Positions 53,047 to 54,494 of a stretch of 54,494 nt of DNA are shown here, one piece after another. Source of the DNA: Planctomycetota bacterium (lineage in GTDB: Bacteria > Planctomycetota > PUPC01 > JACPCR01); assembly GCA_030740295.1 (NCBI GenBank), contig JASLXP010000785.1, forward strand, positions 1 to 54,494, in the 5' to 3' direction. The notes below the pieces were generated by a model that worked only from the letters and a program-made list of their open reading frames with translations, was not told the DNA's origin and searched no databases. The translations under genes and the position numbers were made by a program. Each line of letters begins with the position of its first letter. The stretch's first letter is position 1.

Positions 53047-53110
53047 GTGGCACGGGGGTCCCGCCCGTGAATCACGGCCGAGACGGCCATGCCACGATTG
53101 GGTTGCGGCC
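53047..53110. repeat. Dispersed palindromic repeat, copy D (divergent)
   Basis: Opposed arms GTGGCACGGGGGTCCC... (53047-53070) and ...GGCCATGCCAC (53072-53095) match at about 18 of 24 positions, followed by GGTTGCGGCC (53101-53110). The arm sequence differs from copies A-C, but the box and overall layout agree. GTGGCACGGG-type palindromes are familiar in verrucomicrobial genomes. Placed 3' of the Gfo/Idh/MocA gene. Confidence 0.65.
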
Positions 53111-53121
53111 ATCAGGCAACC

Positions 53122-54186
53122 TTAATTCATGTGCCCATTCAAGAATTCCTGCACGTTGACCGGCTGGCCGGTGCGGCTGCTTTGGATAGCGGAGAAGACC
53201 AGGGCTGCGGTCTGGAGATTGTCGTGAACGTTGGTTTCCATGGGAGGTCCGCCGTCCAGCCAGTTGACGAACTTCTCGATGAGCCAGGGGTTCATCCATT
53301 TTGGGCGGTCGAGGAGCTCGATCTTCTTGCCTTCCCCTTCGCGCATGGAGCCCGCGTTCGGGTCGTAATCGAATCGCTCCAGGTTGCGGTGATCGAGGAT
53401 AAGGGTGGCGTTCTCGCATTCGGCTCGGATGTATTCGATGCCCCAGCCGTTGAGCTCGACCGCGTTGGTGCACGAGCCTTCGTAGGTGGCCTTCACACCG
53501 TTCTCGAAACTCATGCTGACGAGGCCCTGCGCGTCGCCGCCGTATTCACCCCAGCGCGGCGTCCATGTCTGGGCGTAAAGGGTCTCGCATTTGGCCCCGG
53601 CCAGGTCGGCGAGGAGATCGAGGTGATGGACGGCGGCCTCGACCATCAGGAAGTCGTCCATCTCGTGGTGGTGGCCTTTGCCGACGCTCCCGAATTCTCG
53701 TTTCTGCCAGCCGAACCGCAGCACCAGGTAATCGAGCGGGCCGGCGGATTCGGATCTTAGCTGCTGCCGGAGGGTGGTCTTATCGCAATCGAATCGGTGG
53801 CTCATGGTGACGCCCATCTTCTTGCCGGCGGATTTGATCTTGCTGGCGATGCGTATCGCTCCTTCCATGGTGTCGGCGATAGGCTTTTCGGACAGGACGT
53901 GCATGTCGTGCTTGAGCGCCATGTCCACCACGCTCTCGTGATGCGCGGGCGGGACCACGACCGTGCTGAAGTCGGCCTCGTTCTCGTCGAACGCTTTGGC
54001 GAGATCGGTGTAGCACTGGTCTTCCCGCAGCCCGAGCGGCTCGCGCGATTTCGTGAGCGCTTCCTCATCGACATCGACCAGTGCCACGACCTCGATGAGC
54101 CCATCTTTCATGCTTTCCGGGAGAAAGTAATTGCACCAGTAGCTGCCCCAGCCACCGGCGCCGACCTGGATCATTCTGTAGGACAT
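53122..54186 (-). CDS. Gfo/Idh/MocA family oxidoreductase
   Basis: The 354-residue protein has an N-terminal NAD(P)-binding Rossmann fold (MIQVGAGGWGSYWCNYF, VVALVDVDEEAL). The family hallmark SEKPIA (~97-102, catalytic Lys) and VTMSHRFD follow, then a C-terminal substrate domain with HHHEMDDFLMVEAAVHHLDLLADLAG. AAAGGAG seven bases before ATG 54186 fixes the start. These enzymes oxidise or reduce sugars and inositols; the substrate cannot be named. Eighteen bases separate it from the upstream partial gene, so co-transcription is likely. Confidence 0.93.
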   Translation of the reverse strand: MSYRMIQVGAGGWGSYWCNYFLPESMKDGLIEVVALVDVDEEALTKSREPLGLREDQCYTDLAKAFDENEADFSTVVVPPAHHESVVDMALKHDMHVLSEKPIADTMEGAIRIASKIKSAGKKMGVTMSHRFDCDKTTLRQQLRSESAGPLDYLVLRFGWQKREFGSVGKGHHHEMDDFLMVEAAVHHLDLLADLAGAKCETLYAQTWTPRWGEYGGDAQGLVSMSFENGVKATYEGSCTNAVELNGWGIEYIRAECENATLILDHRNLERFDYDPNAGSMREGEGKKIELLDRPKWMNPWLIEKFVNWLDGGPPMETNVHDNLQTAALVFSAIQSSRTGQPVNVQEFLNGHMN

Positions 54187-54204
54187 CGGACAACTCCTTT
54201 CATT

Positions 54205-54494
54205 TCAATGCTGCCCATTCGGTTTCTGTTCACTCAACGCATAGAGCATCATGTAGAGAAACGCACTTGGGCCGACGGTCTGCGGGACAGTGAATTCGCT
54301 GGATGCTTCGGCGCCTCCGCTCATGTCGCGGTAACGCCGCCATCTTGGCGTCGCACGGGGATACCAGTTGACGTCGTATTGGGAGAGGCCGTAGACGGAC
54401 ATGCCTTTGACGGTCTCGCCGGTGAAGTTTGGTCGGCTGTAGAGGAATGGGCTGATCTGTGGCTGCCTCGGGAAACGGTCACCGATGCTGGTGA
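54205..54494 (-). CDS. C-terminal part of an unrecognised protein (5' end beyond window)
   Basis: At least 96 in-frame residues run from the right edge to a stop at 54205. The sequence is rich in Trp, Tyr and Arg (YGLSQYDVNWYPRATPRWRRYRDM) and ends with FLYMMLYALSEQKPNGQH. No family was recognised. Same strand and tight spacing with the Gfo/Idh/MocA gene suggest a shared operon. Confidence 0.6.
   Translation of the reverse strand, partial: TSIGDRFPRQPQISPFLYSRPNFTGETVKGMSVYGLSQYDVNWYPRATPRWRRYRDMSGGAEASSEFTVPQTVGPSAFLYMMLYALSEQKPNGQH

Overview
This is a gene-dense bacterial chromosome segment of moderately high GC, with only short gaps between genes. No rRNA, tRNA, CRISPR array, insertion sequence or phage gene is visible. 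The gene content points to the PVC assemblage (Verrucomicrobiota / Lentisphaerota / Kiritimatiellota) or a metabolically similar phylum such as Hydrogenedentota. The grounds are a Ser/Thr kinase carrying an FGE-like domain, a PQQ-type propeller protein, a DUF4838 protein, several URO-D-fold enzymes, a heparinase-like lyase, a sulfatase, a T2SS/T4P-type secretin operon with a fused PilM-PilN, and an rpsP-trmD-rplS block without rimM. The placement is an inference; no rRNA gene is available to confirm it.

Layout. (1) 1-8.8 kb: a left-truncated membrane Ser/Thr kinase (minus) divergent from a 1677-residue secreted propeller / sugar-binding-module protein. (2) 9-22.1 kb: a carbohydrate-related region with a GHL10-like secreted hydrolase, four URO-D-fold paralogues, a DUF4838 protein translationally coupled to one of them, and a large heparinase II/III-like protein. 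An HNH nuclease and a small partner protein sit inside this region. (3) 22.2-32.4 kb: a pilus or type II secretion-like operon on the minus strand (pseudopilin, TPR-secretin, PilM-PilN fusion, PilO-like, PilP/GspC-like) closed by a strong terminator, with a second PilP/GspC-like paralogue just beyond it and a TPR protein upstream. (4) 32.5-33.9 kb: rpsP-trmD-rplS with its terminator. (5) 34-39.1 kb: an FG-GAP/UnbV protein, a sulfatase, a haem-binding EB_dh-like protein and a small membrane protein. (6) 39.4-52.9 kb: a large minus-strand cluster of a TolC-like channel, three HlyD-type adaptors, a fused MacB-type ABC transporter, a sugar isomerase-like TIM barrel and a zinc-type alcohol dehydrogenase. 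(7) 53.1-54.5 kb: a Gfo/Idh/MocA oxidoreductase and the C-terminus of an unrecognised protein.

The most unusual content is the export operon at 41.3-52.9 kb. Two of its three adaptors are double-length proteins, each with two complete lipoyl/hairpin/barrel modules. The larger one also carries a malectin-like, apparently carbohydrate-binding domain inserted beside its first lipoyl unit. With the surrounding sulfatase, lyase, hydrolase and oxidoreductase genes, a role in moving or assembling a glycan or glycoconjugate across the envelope is a reasonable hypothesis, not a demonstrated one.

Two families of short palindromic repeats lie in the gaps. One contains a GATGGC-AAA-GCCATC core and a GGTTGCGGCC box (near 8.9, 12.0, 39.1 and 53.05 kb). 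The other contains a CGAATTCAAGGAAACAAC core (23.05/23.15 kb and 43.4 kb).
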